DNA of 47,434 nucleotides from JAVVEZ01 sp032250895 (GCA_032250895.1 JAVVEZ010000020.1:1-47434); one strand, 5' to 3'; numbered from the stretch's first letter, positions 17,803 to 26,650 are shown. The notes: a model not told the origin generated them from the letters alone. Program-made: numbers and translations.

Positions 17803-18702
17803 TTAAAAGGCAAGGTCAAGAATCCAGTCACCATTGCCAACAGGGCTCAGCTCGACCTTCCAGAGCTGGTCCTGGGTCCAGACTTTGTTGAGAATCAGAT
17901 TTCCTGCGGCCAGGTAGCTGTCATTGCATTCGGGATGATTGCTGACCTTGCGCAGCTCCGTGACCGACCAGAACCCATCCATATAGCGCAGGCGACCGGC
18001 AAAGGACTGCGCATTGATATTGATCAGTGGCACATAGATATCCTTGTTGGCCAGTAATTCGGCGTGGCAGATTTTGTGGGGATAGGGCGCGGCGGCGATG
18101 TCTTCTGTACTGAGTGTGTGCTGGCAGGCGCCCAGACTTGCATACATGACCGAGGTTTTTTCAGGCAAGTGGCCGATGCCGAGAGCATGGCCCAATTCAT
18201 GAAGCACCGTATGCCTGAAACAGGAGTCACTGCGCCGTTGCCGGAAAGCCTCCCGGTGCAGAAATATCTCCACCCCGGCAATGGCGCCTGTACTGGGGTA
18301 GACCCAGCGTTTGCTTGCCCCCTGGCTCAGAATATCGCTGCCATTGCGTATCATTTCCAGGGTATCGACCCAGCGGATTACGATTTTTCCCGCCTGAAAA
18401 CCCCTGTCGGCAGCAAGCCTGGAATAGTGCATCTGCAGTTCTATCCGGGCCGACCAGGACGCAATGGCATACTCGATGGCGGCCTCGACCTCCTGAGCGG
18501 ACAAGGGCGAACCGGTGTCCAGGTAAACCACTTCAGGCGCCTGTTGCCAGCTGGCCGCCCCGCTTTCCTGCGGCCAGTTGCACAGGGCCAGCAGAGCAAT
18601 CAGGACGGCAAACCGGCGCAGGCAATACGGCGGGATGATTTTTGCGAAGTTTGTGATAAACGCAATACGGGTGGAGCCTGCACTGTGCGGTGGTTTAAGC
18701 AT
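17803..18702 (-). CDS. Exported matrixin-like zinc metalloprotease
   Basis: A 299-residue protein. ATG 18702 follows AGGAGGG and is preferred to the upstream in-frame ATG at 18786. A hydrophobic signal (FAVLIALLALCNW, about 31-43) implies export. The metzincin zinc site is HELGHALGIGH (H168, E169, H172, H178), followed by the Met-turn TSVMY (M186), the arrangement of matrixins and related M10/M12-like peptidases. About 110 residues follow the catalytic domain with no recognised fold. The gene is convergent with the beta-helix gene, 14 bases apart. Substrate is unknown; the neighbouring exported protein is one possibility. Confidence 0.85.
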   Translation of the reverse strand: MLKPPHSAGSTRIAFITNFAKIIPPYCLRRFAVLIALLALCNWPQESGAASWQQAPEVVYLDTGSPLSAQEVEAAIEYAIASWSARIELQMHYSRLAADRGFQAGKIVIRWVDTLEMIRNGSDILSQGASKRWVYPSTGAIAGVEIFLHREAFRQRRSDSCFRHTVLHELGHALGIGHLPEKTSVMYASLGACQHTLSTEDIAAAPYPHKICHAELLANKDIYVPLININAQSFAGRLRYMDGFWSVTELRKVSNHPECNDSYLAAGNLILNKVWTQDQLWKVELSPVGNGDWILDLAF

Positions 18703-18883
18703 GGTTCCCTCCTGTTTGTCCCTGCAGGAGGTATATCGGCGCATGCGTTTATTTTTGTAGGCGGCAATGGCACTTGGCCGGTTCAACTTGCCAGTCTCGC
18801 CGTGCAGCAGAACTGTGATCTGATATCAGGGCGTGCTTGAATTTTGGCCTTGCGGCAGATTTGCAGGGGAGGAGGGGATAAAC

Positions 18884-18917
18884 AAAAAAGGGCTTGGCTT
18901 TTTATAGCCAGGCCCTT
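18884..18917 (-). terminator. Rho-independent terminator after tRNA-Met
   Basis: On the - strand, a stem of GGGC and TGGCT pairs with AGCCA and GCCC around an ATAAA loop, with one bulged base on each arm, and is followed by a run of six T. It lies just downstream of the tRNA. Confidence 0.8.
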
Positions 18918-18925
18918 GAATTGTC

Positions 18926-19002
18926 TGGTAGCAATGGGTGGACTCGAACCACCGACACCAGCATTATGAATGCTGTGCTCTAACCGACTGAGCTACATTG
19001 CC
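18926..19002 (-). tRNA. tRNA-Met (CAT), elongator type
   Basis: A 77-base cloverleaf including an encoded CCA (complement of 18926-18928). The acceptor stem GGCAATG pairs with CATTGCT (G-T at the first pair), the D arm has GCTCAGTCGGTTAGAGC, the anticodon loop is TTCATAA with anticodon CAT at 18966-18968, and the T arm is GGTGG TTCGAGT CCACC. The body resembles elongator Met tRNA; the fully paired first base and D-arm type argue against initiator tRNA. Confidence 0.93.
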
Positions 19003-19014
19003 AAAAACCTTGCG

Positions 19015-19035
19015 GAAAAGCGTTTGCCGCTTTTC
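19015..19035 (-). terminator. Hairpin between ychF and tRNA-Met
   Basis: GAAAAGCG (19015-19022) and CGCTTTTC (19028-19035) form a perfect 8-bp stem with a 5-base loop. On the - strand it follows ychF and is followed 6 bases later by TTTTT at the tRNA 5' side. It could be an imperfect terminator or a processing signal. Confidence 0.4.
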
Positions 19036-19097
19036 AAAGGATGCGAATTCTGGGCATTCCGCGCGCTTTTGTCAAGCCGGAGAACGGTCGGGATTCT

Positions 19098-20189
19098 TTA
19101 AACATTGAAGCGGAAATGCATCACATCGCCATCCTGGACGATGTAGTCCTTGCCTTCCAGGCGCCATTTGCCGGCATCCTTGGCGCCCTGTTCGCCCTTG
19201 CAGCGAATGAAATCGTCATAGGCGATGACTTCGGCGCGGATGAAACCCTTCTCAAAATCCGTATGGATCACGGCGGCCGCTTTCGGAGCGGTGGCACCGA
19301 TCCTGACGGTCCAGGCGCGGACTTCCTTGACGCCTGCCGTAAAATAGGTCTGCAGGCCCAGCAGCTGGTAGGCGGCGCGGATGACACGATCCAGCCCCGC
19401 TTCGCTCATGCCCATGTCCAGCAGAAACTCCATCTTCTCGTCATCGGCGAGCTCGGCAATCTCGGCTTCCAGCTTGTTGCACACGACCACCACGGCCGCG
19501 CCTTCGGCTTCGGCAATCGTCCGCACCTGATCCAGAAAGGGGTTGTCGTCGAAACCACCTTCGTCCACATTGGCGATGTACAGGGTTGGTTTCACTGTCA
19601 GCAGGTGCAGGCTGTAGACCTCGGCCAGCTGTTCCGGCGTCAGGTTGAGGCTGCGTACCGGGCGGTCCTGATTCAGGTGGGCCTGGATGTGTTCCAGCAG
19701 GACTTTTTGCCTGATCGCGTCCTTGTCGCCGCTCTTGGCGTTGCGGGAGGCCCTGAACAGCGCCTTGTCCACGCTCTCCAGATCGGCGAGAGCCAGTTCG
19801 GTGTTGATGATATCGATGTCGTCAGCGGGCTTGATGCGGTTGGCCACGTGGATCACGTTGTCATCCTCGAAGCAGCGCACCACATGGGCAATGGCATCGG
19901 TTTCGCGGATATTGGCCAGAAACTTGTTGCCCAGGCCCTCGCCCTTGGACGCCCCGGCCACGAGGCCGGCGATATCGACAAACTCCAGCGTGGTGGCCAG
20001 GGTTTTTTCGGGTTTGACGATGGCCGTCAGGGCATCCAGACGTGGGTCGGGCACTGCCACGATGCCGGCATTGGGCTCGATGGTGCAGAAGGGAAAGTTC
20101 TCGGCCGCAATCCCGGCCTTGGTCAGGGCGTTGAACAGCGTGGATTTGCCGACATTCGGCAGACCGACGATACCGCATTTGATTCCCAT
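19098..20189 (-). CDS. ychF: Redox-responsive ATPase/GTPase YchF
   Basis: Obg-family P-loop ATPase (OLA1 group), 363 residues, associated with ribosomes and stress responses. The N-terminus MGIKCGIVGLPNVGKSTLF contains the P-loop, DIAGLVAGASKGEGLG is the G3/switch region, and the family-specific N-K-x-E nucleotide motif appears as CNKLEAEIAEL. The C-terminal TGS domain ends DVMHFRFNV, as usual. It follows pth in the conserved order rplY-pth-ychF. Confidence 0.96.
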   Translation of the reverse strand: MGIKCGIVGLPNVGKSTLFNALTKAGIAAENFPFCTIEPNAGIVAVPDPRLDALTAIVKPEKTLATTLEFVDIAGLVAGASKGEGLGNKFLANIRETDAIAHVVRCFEDDNVIHVANRIKPADDIDIINTELALADLESVDKALFRASRNAKSGDKDAIRQKVLLEHIQAHLNQDRPVRSLNLTPEQLAEVYSLHLLTVKPTLYIANVDEGGFDDNPFLDQVRTIAEAEGAAVVVVCNKLEAEIAELADDEKMEFLLDMGMSEAGLDRVIRAAYQLLGLQTYFTAGVKEVRAWTVRIGATAPKAAAVIHTDFEKGFIRAEVIAYDDFIRCKGEQGAKDAGKWRLEGKDYIVQDGDVMHFRFNV

Positions 20190-20230
20190 GCTTACATGTC
20201 TCGATTCAGTGTTACTAAGATTCAGTGTTA

Positions 20231-20824
20231 CTAGAGTTCAGGCCTGGTATGAAGCCTGTTCATGGCTGTCTGCCATTCTCCTGCTGCCAGCAGTGGCGTC
20301 ACGTCAATGGCCCGGGCGATGCTGTCGTGGATCAATTCAGCGTCCTGTTTCGAGGGTTCTCCCAGCACATGGTTCAAAACCCGGGCGGGATCGCCAGGAT
20401 GGCCGATACCGATGCGCAGACGGTGGAAGCCGCTGTCGCCCACGGCCTTGATGATGTCCCTGACGCCATTGTGTCCGCCGTGTCCGCCACCCGTCTTGAG
20501 ACGGACCGTACCCACGTCAAAGTCCAGTTCGTCATAGGCTATCAGAATATGCTCCGGCCTTATTTTGTAATACTGGCTGATGGCCGCCACGGCTTTGCCA
20601 CTGTGGTTCATGAAGGTGGTGGGAAATAGCAGTCGCAAGCTCCTGCCCATGATGTTGATACGGGCGCCCAGGCCAAAAAAACCGGGTTCGGGCTTGAGCT
20701 CAGCCTGATACGCCTGGCACAGGGCCGCAACGAACATGGCACCGGCATTGTGGCGGGTAGCCTGGTATTGCTGGCCCGGGTTACCCAGGCCAACAATCAG
20801 TTCAAGTGCGTGCTTACTGTCCAC
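20231..20824 (-). CDS. pth: Peptidyl-tRNA hydrolase
   Basis: Cytoplasmic enzyme that releases peptides from peptidyl-tRNA, 197 residues. The start region LIVGLGNPGQQYQATRHNAG contains the catalytic histidine (H25) and conserved N15. FMNHSGKAV and YDELDFDVGTVRLKTGGG are family hallmarks, followed by GHNGVRDI. It lies 23 bases after rplY on the same strand, the standard arrangement, and 41 bases before ychF. Confidence 0.96.
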   Translation of the reverse strand: MDSKHALELIVGLGNPGQQYQATRHNAGAMFVAALCQAYQAELKPEPGFFGLGARINIMGRSLRLLFPTTFMNHSGKAVAAISQYYKIRPEHILIAYDELDFDVGTVRLKTGGGHGGHNGVRDIIKAVGDSGFHRLRIGIGHPGDPARVLNHVLGEPSKQDAELIHDSIARAIDVTPLLAAGEWQTAMNRLHTRPEL

Positions 20825-20847
20825 TCGGATTCAGGGAACAGTATTTA

Positions 20848-21477
20848 TCAGGCATCTGCATCAGGTGTGTCGGCAGATTCAGCGTCGTCATCGGCAGCAC
20901 CCTTTCTGGCGCTGACCGTGACTACGCCCAGGTCGTTGCCGTGGTTCAGGTCGATGCTGCTGACACCCTTGGGCAGAGCCAGGTTGGAAATATGCAGATT
21001 ATCGCCCACCTTGAGCTCTTGCATATCCACTTCGATATATTCCGGCAGATCTTTGGGCAGACAGCTGATTTCAAGTTCGGTGATCAAATGATGGATCTGG
21101 CCGCCGCCGAGCTTCACACCGACACAGCTTTCCTGGTTCAGGAAGTGCAGGGGCACTTTGACGGTGATCTCGTGGTCGGCACTGACGCGCAGAAAGTCGG
21201 CGTGCAGAATCAGCGGCCTGGCGGGGTGGCGCTGCAAGTCCTTGATGATGACATTTTCCTTGGTCTTCCCCAGATCGAGCGTGATCAGGTGCGAGAAAAA
21301 CGTCTCGTTCTGGACTGCGTGGAGAATATCCTTGTGCGCGAGAGTGATGGAAACAGGGGCTTTGCCCTCACCGTAAATGATGGCCGGGATTTCGCCGGCA
21401 TGTTTACGCAGGCGGCGGCTCGCACCCTTCCCTACGTCGGCTCGTAACTGAGCATTCAAAACAAAATTAGTCGTCAT
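20848..21477 (-). CDS. rplY: Ribosomal protein bL25 (Ctc form)
   Basis: 5S rRNA-binding protein of the large ribosomal subunit. The 209-residue length marks the long CTC form, with an L25 domain (about 1-95) and a C-terminal TL5-like domain. ATG 21477 gives MTTNFVLNAQLRADVGKGAS; the frame is open 20 codons further but those residues are not family-like, and AGGA precedes 21477. DLQRHPARPLILHADFLRV and LPEYIEVDMQELKVGD are characteristic. The acidic Ala/Asp-rich tail is common in this form. An inverted repeat lies between it and prs. Confidence 0.95.
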   Translation of the reverse strand: MTTNFVLNAQLRADVGKGASRRLRKHAGEIPAIIYGEGKAPVSITLAHKDILHAVQNETFFSHLITLDLGKTKENVIIKDLQRHPARPLILHADFLRVSADHEITVKVPLHFLNQESCVGVKLGGGQIHHLITELEISCLPKDLPEYIEVDMQELKVGDNLHISNLALPKGVSSIDLNHGNDLGVVTVSARKGAADDDAESADTPDADA

Positions 21478-21562
21478 GATGGTTGTCCTGTACGGCTGCA
21501 TGTTGCAGACCGCGTTTGCTTCTCCGGAAAACAACACGATTTCCTTTGAGCGTTTGGGTTGA

Positions 21563-21591
21563 CTGTCCCGGCTTGCGACCAGCCGGAACAG
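21563..21591 (-). terminator. Strong hairpin between prs and rplY
   Basis: Two 11-base arms (21563-21573 and 21581-21591) pair with one G-U and a 7-base loop. No T run follows on either strand, so full termination is doubtful. It may be an attenuator or mRNA stabiliser that sets different levels of prs and rplY. Confidence 0.45.
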
Positions 21592-21612
21592 GGTTTATCG
21601 CCGGCCCGCCAT

Positions 21613-22563
21613 TCAGGTGTTCTCGAACATTGCGCTGACAGATTCTTCATTGCTCACCCGCCGGATGGACTCGGCCAGAAACCTGGCCAGAGACAACTGG
21701 TGGATGCGGCTGCATTTTTTTGCTTCTGCACTCAAGGGTATGGTGTCGGTGACAACCAGTGCATCGAGCGAAGATTGCTCGATATTCTCGATGGCCTTGC
21801 CGGACAGGACCGCGTGGGTGCAATAGGCCACGACCTTGATGGCACCCTGTTCTTTCAGGGCGTCGGCCGCCTTGCACAGGGTGCCGGCGGTATCGACCAT
21901 GTCGTCGACGATCAAACAGGTGCGGTCTCTGACGTCCCCGATCAAATGCATGATCTGGGCCTCGTTGGCCTTGGGGCGGCGTTTGTCAATGATGGCCAGA
22001 TCGATATCCAGCTGCTTGGCGAAGGCCCTGGCCCGGACCACCCCCCCAATATCCGGAGAGACGACCACCAGATTTTCATACTTCTGGCGCAGGACCTCTT
22101 CCACCAACACGGGCGAGCCATAGACGTTGTCCACCGGAATGTGGAAAAAGCCCTGAATCTGCTCGGCATGCAGGTCAATGGTCAGCAGGCGGTTTACCCC
22201 GACACAACTGATCATGTCGGCAACCACCTTGGCGCTGATGGGTACCCGGGCGGAACGCACACGCCGGTCCTGGCGGGCATAGCCAAAATAAGGCACGACA
22301 GCCGTAATGCGGTTGGCAGAGGAACGATGCAGGGCATCGGCCATCAGCAGCAATTCCATCAGGTTGTCATTGGTGGGATGGCAGGTCGGCTGAATGATGA
22401 AGACGTCCTGGCCACGCACATTTTCATTCAATTCGACATTGATTTCGCCATCGCTGAACTTGGACACATCAGCACGACCCAGCGGCACACCCAGTTGCCT
22501 GGCGACCTTTTGTGCCAGTTCGGGGTTGGCATTGCCACTGAATACCATCAGGTTGTTGGGCAT
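21613..22563 (-). CDS. prs: Ribose-phosphate pyrophosphokinase
   Basis: Makes PRPP from ribose 5-phosphate and ATP for nucleotide, His and Trp synthesis. The 316 residues from ATG 22563 (MPNNLMVFSGNANPELAQ) match the family length of about 315; 19 further in-frame codons upstream are not family-like. Visible are YFGYARQDRRVRSARVPIS (ATP-binding flexible loop), SPDIGGVVRARA, and the PRPP loop VDDMVDTAGTL. It lies between tRNA-Gln and rplY, as in many gammaproteobacteria. Confidence 0.97.
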   Translation of the reverse strand: MPNNLMVFSGNANPELAQKVARQLGVPLGRADVSKFSDGEINVELNENVRGQDVFIIQPTCHPTNDNLMELLLMADALHRSSANRITAVVPYFGYARQDRRVRSARVPISAKVVADMISCVGVNRLLTIDLHAEQIQGFFHIPVDNVYGSPVLVEEVLRQKYENLVVVSPDIGGVVRARAFAKQLDIDLAIIDKRRPKANEAQIMHLIGDVRDRTCLIVDDMVDTAGTLCKAADALKEQGAIKVVAYCTHAVLSGKAIENIEQSSLDALVVTDTIPLSAEAKKCSRIHQLSLARFLAESIRRVSNEESVSAMFENT

Positions 22564-22678
22564 GGGTTTGGCCTTGTTGTTTGTCGGCTGCGCATGTTTT
22601 CTGCTGAGTTTCTTTATCAAACTGACTTACCTGGTTTTTCTTTTTGCTCAGCAGCGCTATGGCTCCTCGCCGTGAATA

Positions 22679-22753
22679 TGGCTGGGGTGGCTGGATTCGA
22701 ACCAACGCATGCCAGGATCAAAACCTGGTGCCTTACCGCTTGGCTACACCCCA
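22679..22753 (-). tRNA. tRNA-Gln (TTG)
   Basis: A 75-base cloverleaf with encoded CCA (complement of 22679-22681). The acceptor stem TGGGGTG pairs with CACCCCA, including the U1-A72 pair typical of glutamine tRNA, with discriminator G. The D arm is AGCCAAGCGGTAAGGCA, and the anticodon loop TTTTGAT carries TTG at 22719-22721. It lies between ispE and prs on the same strand, probably within one transcript. Confidence 0.95.
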
Positions 22754-22823
22754 TTTGTGTCTGTGTCGGTTTTATATACTCGCCGTCGTGTACTGACCAG
22801 GGTAGCGCCTGCGTACCCCTGTA

Positions 22824-23750
22824 CTAGCCATGCAGACCGAGCGCTTTGTGCAAGGGTGAAATATTGACGCCTGCGGCAACAAACCCGGGTAGCGATTCAG
22901 GTTTTTTCCTGAGAACCTGCTCGGCCTCATCCTGGCTGTCGAAGCTGGCAAAAACGCTCGCACCGGTTCCTGTCATCCTGGCCGGACCAAAGCGGCTCAG
23001 CCACTGCAATGCATCACGAATCTCCGGATAAAGCAGGCTGGCGACCTGTTCACAGTCGTTTTTGCTGCCCAAAACCGGAAAGGCGGGTATTTTGATGGCC
23101 GGGGTGTCCCTTGTCAATTGCGGATGGGAAAAAATTTCAGGCGTGGAAGCATGGCAGGCTGGGGTCAGCACGACGAAATGAGACGCGGGCAGGGTCAGGG
23201 GTCTGAGCTCCTCACCTATCCCTTCGGCCCAGGCAGAATGGCCTCTGACGAATACCGGAACATCCGCGCCCAGTTGCAGACCCAGTGCCGCAAGCTGGTC
23301 CAGCGATAGCTGACATTGCCAGAGCTGGTTCAGGGCCAGCAGTGTCGTGGCCGCATTGGAACTGCCGCCACCGAGCCCGCCGCCCAGCGGGACGCGCTTG
23401 TGCAACACGATGTCGGCCCCGCCCGGAGTGGGGCAGTGGGCCTGCAACAGGCGCGCAGCCTTGAGGATGAGGTTGTCGTCATTATTGATGGCGGGGCAGT
23501 TGCTGTCCAGTTGAAGGGCGGGGTCGGGGCGGTGCCTGAAACGGATTTCGTCACCGGCATCGAGCAATTGAAACACGGTCTGCAGCAGGTGATAGCCGTC
23601 GGCCCGCCTGCCGGTGATGTGCAGAAACAGATTCAGTTTGGCCGGTGCCGGCAAGACCAGTTCGGCCTGCTCTCCGGGTTTCGTGTCCGGCCTGTGCGCC
23701 GAGGTCGCGGCAGCAGAAAGCGCAGAGGGACTGTGGGTTGAATCAGGCAT
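22824..23750 (-). CDS. ispE: 4-diphosphocytidyl-2-C-methyl-D-erythritol kinase
   Basis: GHMP kinase of the MEP pathway of isoprenoid synthesis. The catalytic Lys region is LPAPAKLNLFLHITGRRADG, the glycine-rich ATP loop is PLGGGLGGGSSNAATTL, and MTGTGASVFA is the third GHMP motif. The 308 residues include an N-terminal extension of about 30 residues (Ser/Ala-rich) before the conserved start, so a later start is possible, although no better in-frame ATG is seen before LPAPAKLN. The stop of lolB lies 5 bases upstream, so the two are co-transcribed. Confidence 0.95.
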   Translation of the reverse strand: MPDSTHSPSALSAAATSAHRPDTKPGEQAELVLPAPAKLNLFLHITGRRADGYHLLQTVFQLLDAGDEIRFRHRPDPALQLDSNCPAINNDDNLILKAARLLQAHCPTPGGADIVLHKRVPLGGGLGGGSSNAATTLLALNQLWQCQLSLDQLAALGLQLGADVPVFVRGHSAWAEGIGEELRPLTLPASHFVVLTPACHASTPEIFSHPQLTRDTPAIKIPAFPVLGSKNDCEQVASLLYPEIRDALQWLSRFGPARMTGTGASVFASFDSQDEAEQVLRKKPESLPGFVAAGVNISPLHKALGLHG

Positions 23751-23755
23751 GCTGA

Positions 23756-24463
23756 TCAGTGGGCTCCTGGGTCAGCCTGGGGCAAGCGCCAGGTATTGAT
23801 AAGAAAGGTCAGACGGTAAGGTGTGTGGTCGAGCCGGATCCGGCCCGGCAGAAAATAGCCGGCTGTTGCCTGGTAACGGTCATAGGAAAGTTCCCAGCCA
23901 TCCTGCCGCAGGCTGGCCAGGCGCTGCTCCGGGCTGAGCGTGGTCTTGCCGCCGGTCTCTGGAGCGGGCAGACCCCGTATCCAGTAATACAGCTGTTTGG
24001 CGGGGAATTCATAAGCCAGATAGAGGGCGGCGATATTCTCCAGACTGTCCGCGTAGACGGTCTCTTCACCGGCTTTTTCCAGGGTCGCCCCCTGCGGATT
24101 GCCGCTGATTTTGACGGCTCCGGCGCCGAAGGCCCCGCTGAGGCTGATGACATAATCGTCGGCAGTCTGCGCCCAGTTGATAGTGACCGTGCTGGATTCC
24201 GAGCTGCTGCGGATATTCAGCCGGCCTTGCAGATCCCAGGATTCCAAGGCCAGCAGGGCGCGCTGGTGTTGCTGCCAACTGAGCCCGGAGACAGGCGTGG
24301 TTGCTTGCGTGGCGCAGGCGCTCAGAAAGGCCATCAGCAGGAGCCCGCAACATAGGCGAAACAGCTGAACTCTGACAGGCAGAGAGGAACGGCCCCTGGG
24401 CGTGTGGGCAGGGGACAGGGATGGGGAGGCCGGGCAGGACAGGCAGCAAGACACAGAAGGCAT
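23756..24463 (-). CDS. lolB: Outer-membrane lipoprotein receptor LolB
   Basis: Receives lipoproteins from LolA and inserts them in the outer membrane. The lipobox FLSAC lies after GLLLMA, and the body has SWDLQGRLNIRSSSES, ISLSGAFGAGAVKISG and YYWIRGLPAP, all LolB-like. ATG 24463 places the lipid-modified cysteine at residue 49, so the signal has an unusually long n-region. ATG 24505, overlapping the TPR gene by 32 bases, makes it longer still. Neither has a good ribosome site. Position between a TPR lipoprotein and ispE is conserved in pseudomonads. Confidence 0.9.
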   Translation of the reverse strand: MPSVSCCLSCPASPSLSPAHTPRGRSSLPVRVQLFRLCCGLLLMAFLSACATQATTPVSGLSWQQHQRALLALESWDLQGRLNIRSSSESSTVTINWAQTADDYVISLSGAFGAGAVKISGNPQGATLEKAGEETVYADSLENIAALYLAYEFPAKQLYYWIRGLPAPETGGKTTLSPEQRLASLRQDGWELSYDRYQATAGYFLPGRIRLDHTPYRLTFLINTWRLPQADPGAH

Positions 24464-24473
24464 CGGCGCGGCA

Positions 24474-26270
24474 TCAGTTTTCAGGGCTGAGCCGCTGAAT
24501 GGCATTTTTGATGGGGGCGCTGTCGGGTTGCAGCTTCAGGGCGTTGCGCCAGATTTTGTTGGCCTCCGAGTGTTCCCCCTTCACCCACAGGACTTCCCCC
24601 AGATGGGCGGCGACTTCATGGTCGGGAAACAATTCAAAGGCGCGTTCCAGATTGACCTGGGCTTCATCGAGCATCCCCAGCCGGTACTGCACCCAGCCCA
24701 GACTGTCAATGATGGCAGGGTCATTGGGGGCCAGTTCGATGGCGCGTCTGATCAGTTCGTAGGCCTCCTGATAGCGGGTAGTGCGGTCAGCCAGCGTATA
24801 ACCCAGACTGTTATAGGCCACAGGACTCTCCGGGTTCAGCTGAATGACCTTGCGCAGATCGTGTTCCATCAGATCCAGATGATTGAGTTCCTGGTTCAGG
24901 ACCGAGCGCAGAAACAGCAGTTGCACATTGTTGGGGAAGGCGGCGATCGCGGAATCCAGTATTTTGGCGGACTCCTGGGTATAGCCCTCATCCATCAGCA
25001 CACTGGCTTCCATGGTCAGCAGCGGAATATTGTAGTCGGGGTTGGTATAGCGAATGCTCAGCAGACGCTCGCGAGCCTCGGGATAACGTCCGGCTTTTAT
25101 CATCAGTTCCGTCAGATTTCGCTGCGCCTGCAGAAAGTTGCTGCCGGATTTGATTTGCAGGTAGTGTTCGATGGCCTGTTCGGCTTGATTGTCCTGTTCG
25201 CTCAGAAAGGCCAGATAAAAATGCGCATCGTCCAGGCGCTGCCCATTGTCCACCAGGGTTTGCAGGTAAACACGGGCATCGCTGTAGAGTTGGATTTCCA
25301 TGCTGATGAGCGCCAGGGAGTAGAGCATGTCGTAGTCATCGGGGTTCTGTTCCACGATCAGCGCGAACTGGGTTTGGGCAGCTTGATATTTCTTTTCCTC
25401 GACCAGTTTGCGGGCATAGAGGAAGCGCAGTTGCTTGTGTTGTGGATTGTTGCGCAGGCTTTGTTGCAGACGTCGGACGGCATGGGCTTCCTCGCCCAGC
25501 ATTTCAAGCAGCTGTACTTCCAGAATGACCACTTCCGGCGCATCGTTCATTTTTTTTGCCAGATCTCGGACCCGCTCATAAGCCAACTGGTACTGTTTGT
25601 TCTGCTGATAGAGGTGGGCAAGACTGAGCTGGGCTGATTCATTGTCCGGGAAGCGCTGGACCAGGGCTTCAAAGTCGCTGATGAGACCGTCCAGAATCAG
25701 CGTGGCGTCATTGTCGAGTGCCGTGCGTCCGGAAATCAGACGAAAATCGACATCACGCTCCAGTTCCAGCAGGCGGGTAAAATGGCTCAGCGCCTCCCGG
25801 TAGCGATTCAGCGCAATCAGTTGCAGGGCCAGGGTCTGATGGGCTTCCGGGGCGTCGGGTTCCAGTTCCAGCCAGAGTTCGGCCATTTCGATCGATACCG
25901 GATTATTGCGCAGAAAAGCGCTGATACGCGCAGCGCGCTTGACGATATTGAGATCGCGGGTTTCCCTGGCCAGAGCGCTGTATTCCTCCAGCGCCTGCTG
26001 GTTGAGTCCCCGCTGGCCGGCCATTTCCGCCAGGATGACCCGGGTCAGAACGTCTTCAGGGAAATTGGCATACTGGATATCGGCCTGGGGTTCGGGAAGG
26101 TCGGACCTTGCCGGATCGATCGGATCTGCCGCGGCGGCCAGGTTTCTGATGGCCGGTGGCGGGATGGCCGGGACAGCAGGCATCGTTGCGCCGAGGCTGC
26201 CGCAGGCGCTCAAAAGAACCAGGCTGGCAGTCAAGCTGTAACGTTTGATATGGCGGATCATGGGTTCCAT
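24474..26270 (-). CDS. TPR-repeat lipoprotein encoded upstream of lolB
   Basis: A 598-residue tetratricopeptide protein with a lipoprotein signal (SLVLLSACGS, cysteine near 23), so probably anchored in an envelope membrane. TPR-like helical pairs run from about residue 75 to the end; the best are SPVAYNSLGYTLADRTTRYQ and DPAIIDSLGWVQYRLGMLDE. Proteins of this type precede lolB in Pseudomonas and relatives; the function is not established to my knowledge, and a scaffold role in envelope assembly is inferred. Its promoter probably lies at 26430-26459, facing away from hemA. Confidence 0.9.
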   Translation of the reverse strand: MEPMIRHIKRYSLTASLVLLSACGSLGATMPAVPAIPPPAIRNLAAAADPIDPARSDLPEPQADIQYANFPEDVLTRVILAEMAGQRGLNQQALEEYSALARETRDLNIVKRAARISAFLRNNPVSIEMAELWLELEPDAPEAHQTLALQLIALNRYREALSHFTRLLELERDVDFRLISGRTALDNDATLILDGLISDFEALVQRFPDNESAQLSLAHLYQQNKQYQLAYERVRDLAKKMNDAPEVVILEVQLLEMLGEEAHAVRRLQQSLRNNPQHKQLRFLYARKLVEEKKYQAAQTQFALIVEQNPDDYDMLYSLALISMEIQLYSDARVYLQTLVDNGQRLDDAHFYLAFLSEQDNQAEQAIEHYLQIKSGSNFLQAQRNLTELMIKAGRYPEARERLLSIRYTNPDYNIPLLTMEASVLMDEGYTQESAKILDSAIAAFPNNVQLLFLRSVLNQELNHLDLMEHDLRKVIQLNPESPVAYNSLGYTLADRTTRYQEAYELIRRAIELAPNDPAIIDSLGWVQYRLGMLDEAQVNLERAFELFPDHEVAAHLGEVLWVKGEHSEANKIWRNALKLQPDSAPIKNAIQRLSPEN

Positions 26271-26429
26271 GGCTCATGTTGACCGTTGAAAGGCCCCGGA
26301 CCTTGCACAGCCTGATCATCAGGTCGCTTCTTCTCACACAATGACAGAAGCAGCGGGTGCCTGGGTTCCTGAAATGCCAGGGTTCGGGTGTTGCCTGAAA
26401 GACCAGAGGCGAAGCAGGTATTTTCAGGT

Positions 26430-26459
26430 AGTATAACGAGACTCCGGTGGATTACTCAA
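26430..26459 (-). promoter_or_regulatory. Candidate promoter for TPR-lolB-ispE operon
   Basis: On the - strand TTGAGT (complement of 26454-26459) is 18 bases before TATACT (complement of 26430-26435). Confidence 0.5.
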
Positions 26460-26561
26460 TGCCTGACATCCGGCCGGGAAATCTCTGGATGAACACTCTG
26501 CCGCTGCTGCCGACAGGACTCGTATCAGGCTCTGCGCCGAAGCCCGGTAACAAGTCCCCGT

Positions 26562-26590
26562 TAGTCATTGCAGCAAGTATTGGGTAGAAT
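26562..26590 (+). promoter_or_regulatory. Candidate promoter for hemA operon
   Basis: TAGTCA (26562-26567) is 17 bases before TAGAAT (26585-26590). Transcription would start near 26597, giving a leader of about 54 bases before the hemA ATG. Confidence 0.45.
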
Positions 26591-26650
26591 AGCACGTTGA
26601 CTCAGCACAGCCCCACACTTCGCTGCTTACCGGAATCATTCGAATCGTTA

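Larger units (their letters stand above)
26271..26650. other. Divergent promoter region, TPR-lolB and hemA operons
   Basis: About 380 bases without a gene. It contains a - strand promoter candidate at 26430-26459 and a + strand candidate at 26562-26590. Nothing else convincing is seen; short open frames here lack coding character. Confidence 0.6.

Noticed and set aside
21559..22827. A 422-codon open frame on the + strand
   Set aside because: It lies antisense to prs and runs through tRNA-Gln; its protein has no family features.
24402..25637. A 411-codon open frame on the + strand
   Set aside because: Antisense to the TPR lipoprotein gene, and Gln/Val/Gly-rich like other reverse shadows.
26597..26650. 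TTG start giving hemA 18 more residues
   Set aside because: The extra residues are not conserved in the family and the candidate transcription start lies at about this point.
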